Shown here: positions 50,812 to 60,319 of the stretch, in pieces
How the letters are laid out: each line of letters opens with the position of its first letter
Numbering within the stretch: the stretch's first letter is position 1
NCBI RefSeq assembly: GCF_001305675.1
Contig: NZ_CP011853.1
Location: 930,001-994,000 of the forward strand
Reading direction: 5' to 3'
DNA from: Gordonia phthalatica
Lineage (GTDB): Bacteria > Actinomycetota > Actinomycetes > Mycobacteriales > Mycobacteriaceae
Length of the DNA: 64,000 nt
Made by a program: the position numbers and the translations under genes
Notes under the pieces: model-generated
The model's input: only the letters and a program-made list of their open reading frames with translations
Database searches by the model: none
Told to the model about the DNA's origin: nothing

Positions 50812-51705
50812 GTGACCAACGACGACGCCCCACGCCTGCTAGGCCCTGCCGAGATCCGCGCGCTCGCCGCAGAGCTCGACGTGCGGCCGACCAAGACGCT
50901 GGGCCAGAACTTCGTGCACGACGCGAACACGGTCCGACGGATCGTCACCGCCTCGGGCATCGGGGCCGACGACGTCGTACTGGAAGTGGGGCCCGGCCTC
51001 GGGTCGCTGACCCTCGCACTCCTGGAGAAGGCCGGGCGCGTCGTCGCCGTCGAGATCGACCGTAAACTCGCCGCACGACTGCCCCAGACCATCGCCGAGT
51101 TCGCACCAGCCCAGGCCGCGAACTTCGACATCGTGACCGCCGACGCGATGACCGTGCACCCCGACGACCTCCCGCACGCGCCGACGGCGCTCGTCGCCAA
51201 CCTGCCCTACAACGTCGCGGTCCCCGTGCTCCTGCACCTGATGGCCGAGTTCCCGACCATCGGCACCGCGTTGGTGATGGTGCAGGCAGAGGTCGCCGAC
51301 CGCCTCGCCGCCACGCCCGGCGGCCGCATCTACGGCGTCCCCAGCGTCAAGGCACGGTTCTTCGGCGACGTCGCCCGAGCCGGCTCCATCGGCACCCACG
51401 TCTTCTGGCCCGAACCCAAGATCCAGTCGGGACTGGTCCGCATCGACCGCCGCGACGCCTTCGGCACCGACCGCGACCTCCGGGTCCGCACCTTCGCCGC
51501 CATCGACGCGGCCTTCGCGCAGCGTCGCAAGACCCTCCGGTCGGCGCTGTCGTCGTGGGCGGGGTCCGCGCCGCAGGCCGAGACGCTGCTGCGCGCCGCC
51601 GACATCGATCCCGGACTCCGCGGCGAACGCTGCAGCATCGACGACTTCGTCCGCCTCGCGCAGGCGCGGAAGGACGCGGGCATCGACGGGGGAGTCACGC
51701 GATGA
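50812..51705 (+). CDS. ksgA: 16S rRNA dimethyladenosine transferase KsgA (RsmA)
   Basis: KsgA dimethylates A1518 and A1519 of 16S rRNA with SAM during 30S maturation. The 297-aa protein has DVRPTKTLGQNFVHDANTVR, the SAM loop VVLEVGPGLGSLTLALLE, and the catalytic motif ALVANLPYNVAVPVLLH (NLPY). FAQRRKTLRSALSSW is the conserved C-terminal helix. GTG 50812 is chosen; an ATG at 50804 is out of frame. The stop overlaps the ispE start. Confidence 0.95.
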   Translation: MTNDDAPRLLGPAEIRALAAELDVRPTKTLGQNFVHDANTVRRIVTASGIGADDVVLEVGPGLGSLTLALLEKAGRVVAVEIDRKLAARLPQTIAEFAPAQAANFDIVTADAMTVHPDDLPHAPTALVANLPYNVAVPVLLHLMAEFPTIGTALVMVQAEVADRLAATPGGRIYGVPSVKARFFGDVARAGSIGTHVFWPEPKIQSGLVRIDRRDAFGTDRDLRVRTFAAIDAAFAQRRKTLRSALSSWAGSAPQAETLLRAADIDPGLRGERCSIDDFVRLAQARKDAGIDGGVTR

Positions 51706-52625
51706 TGGGCGGAGCCACCGCACGGGTGCCCGCCAAGATCAACCTCCACCTCGGCGTCGGACCGCTGCGCGACGACGGCTTCCACGAACTGTCGACGCTC
51801 TACTGCGCGCTGTCGCTGTACGACGACGTCACCGTCCGTGCCGCCGACGAACTCTCGGTCACCGTGCACGGCGAGAGCCGCAGGCAGGTCCCCTCCGACG
51901 CGACCAATCTCGCCGCCCGCGCCGTCGTCGCACTGGCTGCTCACGCCGGCACCGATCCCCGGGTCGAGATCACCATCAACAAGTCCATCCCGGTCGCCGG
52001 CGGGATGGCCGGCGGCTCCGCCGACGCCGCCGGTGCCCTCGTCGCCGCGGCCCGCCTGTGGCGCCTCGACATCGAGCGCGACGAACTCCTCGCGATCGCC
52101 GCAGACCTCGGCTCCGATGTGCCGTTCTCCGTCGTCGGCGGCGCCGCGCTCGGCACCGGCCGCGGCGAACGACTCCTCCCGGTCCTGCACCGCGGCGAGA
52201 TGCACTGGGTCCTCGCCGTCGCGGGCACCGGTCTGTCGACGCCCGACGTGTACCGCGAGATCGACCGGCTCCGCGCCCGCGACGACGCCGACCGACCGGC
52301 CGCCGCCGGAGTCGCACGCCCCGATGCGCTGATGCAGGCTCTCGCATCCGGCGATGTGCATGCGGTGGCCCCTTTGCTTCACAATGATCTGCAGCCGGCC
52401 GCGCTGTCGCTGCAACCCATGCTGCGGCGCACGCTGCGTGCCGGACGCGAAGCGGGCGCCCTCGCCGGCATGGTCTCCGGATCGGGTCCCACCTGCGCGT
52501 TCCTCTGCGCCGACGCCGACGCCGCCGTGTCGGTGGCCGCCGAACTGTCCGGCTCCGGGGTGGCCAAGGCCGTGCGAACGGCGTCCGGACCGGTGCCGGG
52601 CGCCCGGCTCGTCCAGAACAACTGA
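51702..52625 (+). CDS. ispE: 4-diphosphocytidyl-2-C-methyl-D-erythritol kinase IspE
   Basis: IspE is the GHMP kinase of the non-mevalonate isoprenoid pathway. The 307-aa protein has ARVPAKINLHLGVGPLRDDG and the ATP-binding loop PVAGGMAGGSADAAGALVAA; GMVSGSGPTCAFLC is the third GHMP motif. GGGGGAG lies about 7 bases before ATG 51702 (ATG 51705 is also possible). It overlaps ksgA by four bases and is 19 bp before the ABC-F gene. Confidence 0.95.
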   Translation: MMGGATARVPAKINLHLGVGPLRDDGFHELSTLYCALSLYDDVTVRAADELSVTVHGESRRQVPSDATNLAARAVVALAAHAGTDPRVEITINKSIPVAGGMAGGSADAAGALVAAARLWRLDIERDELLAIAADLGSDVPFSVVGGAALGTGRGERLLPVLHRGEMHWVLAVAGTGLSTPDVYREIDRLRARDDADRPAAAGVARPDALMQALASGDVHAVAPLLHNDLQPAALSLQPMLRRTLRAGREAGALAGMVSGSGPTCAFLCADADAAVSVAAELSGSGVAKAVRTASGPVPGARLVQNN

Positions 52626-52644
52626 GTGAGAAGGTAAGCAAGAG

Positions 52645-54459
52645 ATGTCGCGCACCAACACGTCGCTGATCAACGCTGAGCGGATCAGTAAAAGCTTCGG
52701 CATCAAGCCGCTGCTCGACGAGGTGAGCGTCGGCATCCACGAGGGCGACCGCATCGGCGTCGTCGGTCTCAACGGTGGCGGCAAGACCACACTTCTGGAG
52801 ATCCTCGCGGGCATCACCGACGCCGACGACGGCCGCATCTCGCGCGCCGGCGGCATCCGTGTCGCCACCGTCACCCAGCGCGGCGACCTGGACCCCGAGA
52901 TGACCGTCGCGGAGGCCGTCGTCGGTGTCGACCGCCCCGAGCACGAGTGGGCGGGCGACGCCAGGATCCGCGGCATCCTCGCGGGCATCGGCGTGGACGA
53001 GATCCTCGACCGCAAGGTGGGGCACCTGTCGGGCGGGCAGCGTCGTCGCACCGCACTCGCCGCAGCCCTCGTGACCGACTCCGACCTTCTGATCCTCGAC
53101 GAGCCCACCAACCACCTCGACATCGAGGGCGTCTACTGGCTGGCCGACCACCTGGTGAACCGCCGCAGCGCGCTCGTCGTCGTCACCCACGACCGCTGGT
53201 TCCTCGACACCGTCGCCACCCGCACCTGGGAGGTCCACTCGGGGCGGGTCGACGAGTACGACGGCGGTTACAACGACTGGGTGTTCGCGCGCGCCGAACG
53301 CTCCCGGCAGGCCGACGCCGCCGAGGAACGCCGCCGCAACCTGGCGCGCAAGGAACTCGCGTGGCTGCGCCGCGGCGCGCCCGCCCGCACCTCCAAGCCG
53401 CGCTACCGCGTCGAGGCCGCGGAGAAGCTGATCGCCAACGTCCCGCCGCCCCGCGACACCGTCGAACTGTCGGCGTTCGCCAAGCGCCGACTGGGCCGCG
53501 TCGTCATCGAGCTCGAGAACGCGCACCTGGAGACTCCGACCTCCGACGGTTCCGACGGTCGCGAACTGCTCAAGGACACCACGTGGCGCCTCGCGCCGGG
53601 CGAACGCATCGGCCTCGTCGGCGTCAACGGCTCCGGCAAGACCACGCTGCTGCGCGCCCTCGCCGGTGACGTCCCCGTGGCCCCCGGCCGACGCATCGAG
53701 GGCAAGACCGTCTCCATCGGCTGGCTGCGGCAGGAACTCGACGATCTGGACCCCGAACTGCGTCTGCTCGACGCCGTCGAAGAGGTCGCGGGCACCGTGA
53801 CGCTCGGCGACAAGGAGCTCTCGGCCAGCCAGCTGGCCGAACGCCTCGGCTTCTCGCCGGCACGTCAGCGGACGCCCGTCGGCGACCTGTCCGGCGGTGA
53901 GCGCCGTCGCCTCCAGTTCACCCGCGTCCTGATGGCCGAGCCCAACGTGCTGCTGCTCGACGAGCCGACCAACGACCTCGACATCGACACCCTCCAGCAG
54001 GTGGAGGACCTCCTCGACGGCTGGGCGGGCACGCTGGTCGTCATCAGCCACGACCGCTACCTGATCGAACGCGTCTGCGACAGCACATGGGCGCTGTTCG
54101 GCGACGGCAAGCTGACCAATCTGCCGCGCGGCATCGAGCAGTACCTGGAGCGACGGCGCGCCGACGCCGGCGCGTCGACCAAGACGGCGAGCTCCGCCAA
54201 GGCGGAGGCGCCCAAGGCGCCCGCGGGCAATGGCCTGTCCGCCGCCGACCACCAGGCCGCGCGGAAGGAGTTCAACTCCGTCGAACGCAAAATGGAGAAG
54301 CTCGGCAAGGAGATCGCGAAGATCCACGAGACCATGGCGGCCTTCGATCAGAGCGACTACACCGGGCTCGCGGAGCTGACCGAGAAGCTGCGTGCCGCGC
54401 AGAGCGAGGTGGACGGTCTCGAGGAGCGCTGGCTGGAGTTGTCGGACCTCGTCGGCTGA
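52645..54459 (+). CDS. ABC-F family ATPase (Uup-like)
   Basis: The 604-aa protein has two ABC domains without membrane segments. Walker A motifs are GLNGGGKTTLLE and GVNGSGKTTLLR; signatures are HLSGGQRRRTAL and DLSGGERRRLQF; Walker B are LLILDEPTNHLDIEG and VLLLDEPTNDLDIDT. The linker between domains is rich in Arg and Glu, and the C-terminal 80 residues form a coiled-coil (RKEFNSVERKMEKLGKEIAK) as in Uup. ABC-F proteins act on ribosomes or DNA; antibiotic resistance is possible but not shown. Confidence 0.92.
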   Translation: MSRTNTSLINAERISKSFGIKPLLDEVSVGIHEGDRIGVVGLNGGGKTTLLEILAGITDADDGRISRAGGIRVATVTQRGDLDPEMTVAEAVVGVDRPEHEWAGDARIRGILAGIGVDEILDRKVGHLSGGQRRRTALAAALVTDSDLLILDEPTNHLDIEGVYWLADHLVNRRSALVVVTHDRWFLDTVATRTWEVHSGRVDEYDGGYNDWVFARAERSRQADAAEERRRNLARKELAWLRRGAPARTSKPRYRVEAAEKLIANVPPPRDTVELSAFAKRRLGRVVIELENAHLETPTSDGSDGRELLKDTTWRLAPGERIGLVGVNGSGKTTLLRALAGDVPVAPGRRIEGKTVSIGWLRQELDDLDPELRLLDAVEEVAGTVTLGDKELSASQLAERLGFSPARQRTPVGDLSGGERRRLQFTRVLMAEPNVLLLDEPTNDLDIDTLQQVEDLLDGWAGTLVVISHDRYLIERVCDSTWALFGDGKLTNLPRGIEQYLERRRADAGASTKTASSAKAEAPKAPAGNGLSAADHQAARKEFNSVERKMEKLGKEIAKIHETMAAFDQSDYTGLAELTEKLRAAQSEVDGLEERWLELSDLVG

Positions 54460-54525
54460 CCGGTGTCGGTCATTCATTCGACACCCGTTGGGCCACCGGA
54501 GTTGTGCAGGTGTCTCAGGTGATTG

Positions 54526-54544
54526 TTAGGTTAGGTTGACTCCA
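54526..54544 (+). promoter_or_regulatory. Candidate IdeR/DtxR box upstream of the DUF4282 gene
   Basis: TTAGGTTAGG matches the left half of the consensus exactly, and the full 19-mer matches at about 14 positions by eye. It lies 41 bp before the DUF4282 start. The right half is weak, so binding is uncertain. Confidence 0.4.
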
Positions 54545-54584
54545 ACCCGGTTCCACCCGGACCGGCCGACCGAGAGGTACTCGC

Positions 54585-55112
54585 ATGACGACGCCGCCGA
54601 ACGATCCGTTCAACCAGGGCCAGCCCGACGGCCAGCAGCCGCAGTACGGCCAGCAGCCCGAAGGGCAGTACGGCTACCAGCAGCCCGGCGCCTACGGCCA
54701 GCAGCCGGGCTCCTATGGACAGCAGCCGGGTGCCTACGGCCAGCCCGCAGCCGCCTACGGTGCGCCGCAGCAGCCGCAGTCGCTCGACCGCGGCTCGTTC
54801 TTCTCCGCGCTCTTCGACTTCAAGTTCGACAAGATGGTCGCCACCCGCGTCATCCCGGTGCTGTACCTGATCATCACGATCGTGTTCACCATCGCCGCCG
54901 TGGGCATCTTCTTCGCGGGCATCATCTCGTCGTTCTCGCTCATGGGTGACAGCGTCGTTGGCGGCATCGTCTCGCTGCTCTTGACGCTCATCATCGTGCC
55001 GCTGGTCTACCTCATCTACCTGACCATCGCGCGCGTCTCGCTCGAGCTCTACATCTCCGTGTTCAAGATCAGCCAGAACACCGCGCAGATCGCTCAGAAC
55101 ACCGCCAAGTAG
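54585..55112 (+). CDS. DUF4282 membrane protein with Gln/Pro/Gly/Tyr repeats
   Basis: The 175-aa protein starts with about 65 residues of repeats of the form YGQQPGxYGQQPGAYGQP, then has the DUF4282 domain: FFSALFDFKFDKMVATRVIPVLYLI (shown as DFKFDKMVATRVIPVLYL) with two membrane helices (YLIITIVFTIAAVGIFFAG; GGIVSLLLTLIIVPLVYLIYL) and a terminal RVSLELYISVFKI. Function is unknown. GAGAGGTACTCGC precedes the ATG. An iron-box-like sequence lies upstream. Confidence 0.85.
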   Translation: MTTPPNDPFNQGQPDGQQPQYGQQPEGQYGYQQPGAYGQQPGSYGQQPGAYGQPAAAYGAPQQPQSLDRGSFFSALFDFKFDKMVATRVIPVLYLIITIVFTIAAVGIFFAGIISSFSLMGDSVVGGIVSLLLTLIIVPLVYLIYLTIARVSLELYISVFKISQNTAQIAQNTAK

Positions 55113-55170
55113 TCCTCCCCGGGCTAGGCAGGTTTCACACCCGACGCCGCCGCCAGATACCGTGACCGGC

Positions 55171-56172
55171 ATGTCTTACATCCGCACGGAGATCCGCGGC
55201 GGCGTCGGCGAAATCATTCTCGACCGCCCCCGCGCCCTGAACGCCCTCGATCAGACGATGATCGACGACATGCAGGCCGTCCTCGAAGCGTGGGGCGACG
55301 ACGACGCCATCGAACTGGTGCTCGTCTCCTCCGCCAGCGACCGCGCCTTCTGCGCTGGCGGCGACATCCGCGCGATCCGCGACCACGCGATCGCCGGTGA
55401 GACCGACGAGGTCCACCACTACTTCGCCTCCGAATACCGGCTCAATCAACTGATCGCCGAATACCCCAAGCCGTACGTCGCACTGGTCGACGGCGCTGCG
55501 ATGGGCGGCGGTCTCGGCATCAGCGTGCACGGCGAGATCCGCATCGTCACCGAGAACGCGCTGATCGCCATGCCTGAGACCGCGATCGGCTTCTTCCCTG
55601 ATGTGGGCTCCACCTACTTCCTTCCCCGACTGCCGCAGGGCGTCGGGATGTGGCTCGGCCTCACCGGCGCCCGGATCCGCGGCGCCGACGCCGTCGCCAT
55701 CGGCCTCGCCACCCATTTCGTGCCGTCCGAACAACTCGGCGACGTCGCCGAAGCCATCCGCAACGGCGTCCCGCTGCGCGACGTCCTCGGCGCTCACCGG
55801 ATCCCGCCGGTGTCCGATCTCCCGCTCCGCAAGATCGCCGAGTACTTCGACGACGCCAACGTCGTCGCCATCGTCGGCGGCCTTCGCGGCGCGATCGGCG
55901 ACGCCTGGGCCGAGGAGATGCTCGACCTCCTGCACTCGGCGTCGCCGACCAGCTTGTTCGTCACCGCCGCCCTCATCAAGGAGGGGGAGGTGTCGTCGCT
56001 CGCCGAATGCCTCGACCGCGAACTGTCCGCGGCTGGCCGCATCACCGCGCACCCCGACTTCGCCGAGGGCGTCCGCGCGGTCCTCGTCGACAAGGACCGC
56101 GACCCGTCGTTCGTGCCCGCGACCGTCGAAGAAGTCGATCCGGCTGTGACGGACGGGATCGCCGGGGTCTGA
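55171..56172 (+). CDS. Enoyl-CoA hydratase/isomerase family, 3-hydroxyisobutyryl-CoA hydrolase-like
   Basis: The 333-aa crotonase-fold protein has GEIILDRPRALNALDQTMI, RAFCAGGDIRAIRD (oxyanion Gly), VALVDGAAMGGGLGISVHGE and MPETAIGFFPDVGSTYFL. The length and the FPDVG(s/g)TYfL segment with a long C-terminal ECH_2 domain fit 3-hydroxyisobutyryl-CoA hydrolase of valine breakdown. ATG 55171 is preferred; GTG 55162 is nine bases upstream. No partner valine genes are adjacent. Confidence 0.85.
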   Translation: MSYIRTEIRGGVGEIILDRPRALNALDQTMIDDMQAVLEAWGDDDAIELVLVSSASDRAFCAGGDIRAIRDHAIAGETDEVHHYFASEYRLNQLIAEYPKPYVALVDGAAMGGGLGISVHGEIRIVTENALIAMPETAIGFFPDVGSTYFLPRLPQGVGMWLGLTGARIRGADAVAIGLATHFVPSEQLGDVAEAIRNGVPLRDVLGAHRIPPVSDLPLRKIAEYFDDANVVAIVGGLRGAIGDAWAEEMLDLLHSASPTSLFVTAALIKEGEVSSLAECLDRELSAAGRITAHPDFAEGVRAVLVDKDRDPSFVPATVEEVDPAVTDGIAGV

Positions 56173-56261
56173 CGGTCCCGGCTCGAATATGTAGGGATGT
56201 CCACATGCAGCCGTGATCTGGTGTGCATCTCTCTGTTGTCGCCTCAACATTCGCTTCATAC

Positions 56262-56277
56262 TGTGATCCATATCAAC
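56262..56277 (+). promoter_or_regulatory. Possible CRP/GlxR-type site upstream of the symporter
   Basis: TGTGA-TCCATA-TCAAC resembles the CRP/GlxR consensus TGTGA-N6-TCACA (5 of 5 and 4 of 5 bases). It is about 90 bp before the symporter start. This is a single weak match. Confidence 0.3.
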
Positions 56278-56365
56278 TGATTGCGTGATTGACGCAGCGG
56301 TTGTGAACGGATGCACGAAGCGGGTGTCTTCTCGGCCCCGCCTCGGGACTGAAGGAGGCATTTGC

Positions 56366-57922
56366 GTGAGCAGTCAAGCGTTGATCGTGACCGTGACGGT
56401 CATCTACCTCGGTTTGATGATCGGTATCGGCCTGTGGGCCAAGCGGAGGATGAACTCCGCCAAGGAGTTCCTGGTCGCCGGCCAGTCGCTCGGATTCTTC
56501 GTGATGGCGATCGCCTCGTTCTCCTCGATCCAGAGTGGATGGGGCATGGTCGGGGCCACCGGCGCGACGGCGTCCTGGGGGATCGGCGGCCTCGCCGTCG
56601 GCATCCTGGCACCGCTCGGATTCGCACTGACGTGGTTCCTGCTCGGCGGAAAACTGCGACGGCTGGCGCACGCGCACGACGCGTACAGCATCCCCGACCT
56701 GGTGAAGGTCCGCTACGGGAACGGCCCCGCAAGCCTGTGGATGTCGATTGCGCTGATCATCGGCGCCATCGGCTACATGACCGCGCAGGTGGTCGCCGCA
56801 GGTGTCATCACCGCGCTGCTGCTCGGCCTGTCGTTCACCCACGCGTTGATCATCGGCGCGATCATCGTCGCCGCGTACACCGTCGCCGGCGGCATGCTCG
56901 CGGCCGTCTGGACCGACCTGGTCCAGGGCCTGTTGATGATCGCGATGTCGGTGTTCGTCTTCTTCCTGGCGATCGGTGTCGGCGGCGGATGGTCGTCGAC
57001 CCTGTCGGGGATCTCCGAGGCGAATCCGGAGTTCCTGCAGCTCGACGGGGTGAAGCCCGCCGTGTGGTGGGTCGCCAACGCGCTGATGATCGCGTTCGGC
57101 ATGATCGGCCAGCCCCAGCTGATCCACAAGTTCCTGATGCTCCGCTCGCCGCGCGAACTGCGCTGGGGCGCCCTGGTGGCGGCGCTCGGCTACGGCATCA
57201 CGACTCTGTTCTCCATCGGCATCGGCTTCGCTGCACGCGGGCAGATCGAAGCCGGCCTCATGGCGAAGCCGGAAGCGGCAGACGACACCACGACCGCCTT
57301 CCTCGACCAGTTCGCGTCCCCGATCGTGACGGCCCTGGCGCTCACCGCGCTCCTGGCGGCGATCATGTCAAGCGCGAGCAGCTTCATCACCATCGGTGCG
57401 AGCGCCATGACCCGCGATCTCCTCGGCGCGTTCGGCCGTGAGATCACCAATGAACTCCGCTGGAACCGCATCGCGAGCATCGTCATCACCGCGGCCGCCG
57501 TCGGCGTCGCACTGTTCCTCGACCAGATCATCTACCTGCTAGGCGCCATCGGCTGGTCCGCGTTCGCCGCCGCCACCCTCGGCCCGATCGTCCTCGGACT
57601 CTACTGGCGTCGCGGCACCTCCCGCGGCGCGACCGTCGCGATCAGCGGAAGCCTGATCCTGAACATCGTCCTTGTCTTGGCCGACCGCTACGAGTGGTGG
57701 ACACCGCCGTCGCACTTCTTCACCGGCTTCACCGTGATCGTCGCCGGCGTGGTGCTGTACGTGGTCGCGTCGCTGCTCACCCCGTCCGACGAGGACGTCC
57801 GCCGATTCGACACGGTGATCCCGTCGGGATTCCCGGTCCCCGCGGCGGCCACGACGTCCGCTGCCGCCGCCGCGGCGGACCGCGCCGCTGTTCTCGCCGA
57901 CAACTCTGGAGAAACCCGCTGA
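56366..57922 (+). CDS. Sodium:solute symporter (SSS family)
   Basis: The 518-aa protein has about 13 helices. SSS features include the first helix ALIVTVTVIYLGLMIGIGLWA, SAKEFLVAGQSLGFFVMAIASFSS, YSIPDLVKVRYGNG and MIGQPQLIHKFLMLRSPREL; the Na2-site helix reads LLAAIMSSASSFITIGASAM. The substrate may be a carboxylate, proline or purine; the downstream acyl-CoA synthetase favours a carboxylate. GTG 56366 has AAGGAGG 7 bases upstream, clearly better than in-frame starts further up. The stop overlaps the next gene (TGATG). Confidence 0.9.
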   Translation: MSSQALIVTVTVIYLGLMIGIGLWAKRRMNSAKEFLVAGQSLGFFVMAIASFSSIQSGWGMVGATGATASWGIGGLAVGILAPLGFALTWFLLGGKLRRLAHAHDAYSIPDLVKVRYGNGPASLWMSIALIIGAIGYMTAQVVAAGVITALLLGLSFTHALIIGAIIVAAYTVAGGMLAAVWTDLVQGLLMIAMSVFVFFLAIGVGGGWSSTLSGISEANPEFLQLDGVKPAVWWVANALMIAFGMIGQPQLIHKFLMLRSPRELRWGALVAALGYGITTLFSIGIGFAARGQIEAGLMAKPEAADDTTTAFLDQFASPIVTALALTALLAAIMSSASSFITIGASAMTRDLLGAFGREITNELRWNRIASIVITAAAVGVALFLDQIIYLLGAIGWSAFAAATLGPIVLGLYWRRGTSRGATVAISGSLILNIVLVLADRYEWWTPPSHFFTGFTVIVAGVVLYVVASLLTPSDEDVRRFDTVIPSGFPVPAAATTSAAAAAADRAAVLADNSGETR

Positions 57923-58335
57923 TGCTCTCGAAGAATTCCAAGGCCATGGACGTGCTGGTCCTCGGCTTCACCGCGCTGCTCGTCATCGCCTTCCTGGGGA
58001 TGATGTGGAACCTCCCGGCCGCCATGTTCCTGACCACGCCCCTCATGGTGGCGCTCCTCCTGAACATGTCGGTGGTGGAGTGCCAGGATCCGGCTCGGCG
58101 ACGTTCCGCTCTCATCGTGATCCACACGTACAACGTGCTGTCGTTCATCCTGTGGGCCGTCGCGTTGTGGGGGCTGCACCAGGATCTGGTGATCGGCGGA
58201 CTCCCGATCAGCACCGCCGTCATCCTGTACTTCGCGTGGCCGTTCTACACCGTCGTCAGCGGTCTCATGTACGCGGCCACCAGCAAATGGCTCGGCCTCG
58301 TGGACGCGGTCGACGCGGATGAGGCCCGGGTCTGA
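57922..58335 (+). CDS. Small membrane protein coupled to the symporter (137 aa)
   Basis: The protein has four hydrophobic segments: VLVLGFTALLVIAFLGMMW, MFLTTPLMVALLLNMSVV, VLSFILWAVALWGLHQDLV and AVILYFAWPFYTVVSGLMYA. I do not recognise a family. Its ATG overlaps the symporter TGA, so it is made with the symporter and may be a subunit or a regulator of it, by analogy with small DUF485-type partners of other SSS carriers. Confidence 0.7.
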   Translation: MLSKNSKAMDVLVLGFTALLVIAFLGMMWNLPAAMFLTTPLMVALLLNMSVVECQDPARRRSALIVIHTYNVLSFILWAVALWGLHQDLVIGGLPISTAVILYFAWPFYTVVSGLMYAATSKWLGLVDAVDADEARV

Positions 58336-58382
58336 CGTCGCGGACCGCGGCGGTCGGCACACTCGGCGAGAGGAGGTCATCG

Positions 58383-60266
58383 ATGCTCGGCACACTGCTT
58401 CGGCAACTGCTCGATGACGGTCCGAGCTCTGACATCGACGCCGAGATCCTGACCCGGTCGGCGGAGATCGAGCAGTTGCCGCCGGACCTGAGATCCGAGG
58501 CGCGCGCGGAACTGGACACCGTCGTCGAACTCCGCGGCCTCCTCGAGATGCTCCGCCGTCGATCGCAGGAGTTGCGGGCGCTGTTCGAGACGGCGGGCGA
58601 CCTGTCGTCCATGCGCGACGTGGAACGTGTCCTGCAGGCCATCGTCCGCCGCGGTCGTCAGCTCCTCAACACCGACATCGCGTACCTGATGTTGGTGGAT
58701 CCCGAGCGCGGCGACACCTACATGCGGGTCACCGAAGGCACCACCGGCAAGGGCTTCTCCGACATCCGCCTGCCGCTCGGCGCGGGCCTCGGCGGTCAGG
58801 TCGCGGCCGCCGGGATCCCGCTGTGGACGAGGAACTACCTGGCCGACGACCGCCATGAGCCCGTCATCGACGACAGCGTCACCGAGGAGCAGGTCGTCGC
58901 CATCCTCGGCGTGCCACTGCGGGTGGGGAGCAAGATCCTCGGCGTGCTCTTCGCTGCGGACCGCTCCGAACGGGTCTTCTCAACCGAGGAGATCTCACTG
59001 TTGTCGTCGCTGGCCGATCACGCCGCGATCGCCATCGAGAACGCCTCCCGCTTCGAGGAGACGCGGGATGCCCTCGAACAGCTGGAGGCGGCGAAAGTCG
59101 AGATCGAGAGCAACAACCGCCGGCTCCTGCGTGCGGTGGAGCTGCACGAGAAACTGATGGGACTGGTGGTGGGCGGCCACGATCCACAGGACCTCGCCGA
59201 AGCGCTGCGCGCCGACCTGACGGCCGAGTGTGTGCTGGTCCACGACGACCGCGGCGGAACCCTCGCGACGTCGGTGCGGCCGGGGACCGTCGCGGACACC
59301 GATGCCCTGGTGGCCGCGGTGTCCGGCACCGATGCTGTCGGCTGGCCGGTCCGACGACCGCTCGACGGGCTGGAAGGTGCGGCGGTCCCGATCGTCGCCG
59401 CCAACCAGGTCCTCGGAACCCTCTACTACCTGGGGCGCCCGCTCAGCGAGGACGACCTGCGGACCGTGGAACGCGGCATCTCGGCGATCTCGGTGCTGCT
59501 GCTGAACCAGCGGGCCAGCGACGAGGCCGACAACCGACTGCGCGGCGAGATCCTCGCCGATCTACTGATGCAGGCGCCGAGCGACGTGATGGGCATCCGC
59601 CGTCGGGCGAGCCTCCTCGGCGTCGACCTGGGACAACCGTTCGTCCTCGTCGTGATCCTTCCCGACCACGAGGTGACGAGCGCCCTCCGCTCCGAGGCGG
59701 GCGGACTCGCACGGGCGGCCGGGGGACTGGTGTCGTCGTACGCGGACCGGATCGTCGCGCTGGTTCCCCAGCGGTGGTCGTCGGGCCCGGCGCGGGAGGT
59801 GGTTCGACGACTGCAGCACATCGGGGTCACCGCGGCGTCGGCCGGACCCAGCACCGAGCTCTCCGACCTCATCGATCTGGAGGACCGCGCCCACCGTGCG
59901 GCGAACCTACTCGTCGCGCTCGGTCGCGTCGGAGAGGGGGCTGCGGAGGAGGAGCTCGGCGTGTTCGGTTTGTTGCTCAGCGAGGCGGCACCGGATCGGA
60001 TCCGGTCGTTCGTCGGCGCCCAGCTAGACCCGGTGCGGCGCTACGACGCGGAGAAGGGCTCCGATCTGTTGGCGACGATGGCGGCGTTCTTCGCCGCTGA
60101 GGGAAGCGCGGCCGGGACCGCTGCGGCGCTGTTCATCCACGTCAACACCGTCTACCAGCGGTTGGAGCGCGTCGACCGACTCCTCGGCACTGGCTGGCGG
60201 ACCGGCGACCGCGCCCTCGAGGTCCGCCTCGCACTGCGGATGGACCGCCTGATGCGCCCCACCTAG
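58383..60266 (+). CDS. GAF-domain PucR/CdaR-type transcriptional regulator
   Basis: The 627-aa protein starts with a helical segment, then a GAF sensor domain (about residues 65-225; AIVRRGRQLLNTDIAYLMLV, GLGGQVAAAGIPLWTRNYL, ILGVLFAADRSERVFS). A second, less clear sensor region follows to about 375. The C-terminus is a PucR-type HTH: SAAGTAAALFIHVNTVYQRLERVDRLLG near residues 580-610. Such regulators activate catabolic or transport genes in response to a ligand. GAGAGGAGG lies 7 bases before the ATG. It probably controls the flanking symporter and acyl-CoA synthetase genes. Confidence 0.87.
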   Translation: MLGTLLRQLLDDGPSSDIDAEILTRSAEIEQLPPDLRSEARAELDTVVELRGLLEMLRRRSQELRALFETAGDLSSMRDVERVLQAIVRRGRQLLNTDIAYLMLVDPERGDTYMRVTEGTTGKGFSDIRLPLGAGLGGQVAAAGIPLWTRNYLADDRHEPVIDDSVTEEQVVAILGVPLRVGSKILGVLFAADRSERVFSTEEISLLSSLADHAAIAIENASRFEETRDALEQLEAAKVEIESNNRRLLRAVELHEKLMGLVVGGHDPQDLAEALRADLTAECVLVHDDRGGTLATSVRPGTVADTDALVAAVSGTDAVGWPVRRPLDGLEGAAVPIVAANQVLGTLYYLGRPLSEDDLRTVERGISAISVLLLNQRASDEADNRLRGEILADLLMQAPSDVMGIRRRASLLGVDLGQPFVLVVILPDHEVTSALRSEAGGLARAAGGLVSSYADRIVALVPQRWSSGPAREVVRRLQHIGVTAASAGPSTELSDLIDLEDRAHRAANLLVALGRVGEGAAEEELGVFGLLLSEAAPDRIRSFVGAQLDPVRRYDAEKGSDLLATMAAFFAAEGSAAGTAAALFIHVNTVYQRLERVDRLLGTGWRTGDRALEVRLALRMDRLMRPT

Positions 60267-60319
60267 CGTCGCCCGGAACTCCCAACGCATGAATGACTTC
60301 CACGAAAGGACGGTGCGGC

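Noticed and set aside
51976..54477. An 833-codon minus-strand open frame
   Set aside because: It mirrors the ABC-F and ispE genes and has no recognisable domains.
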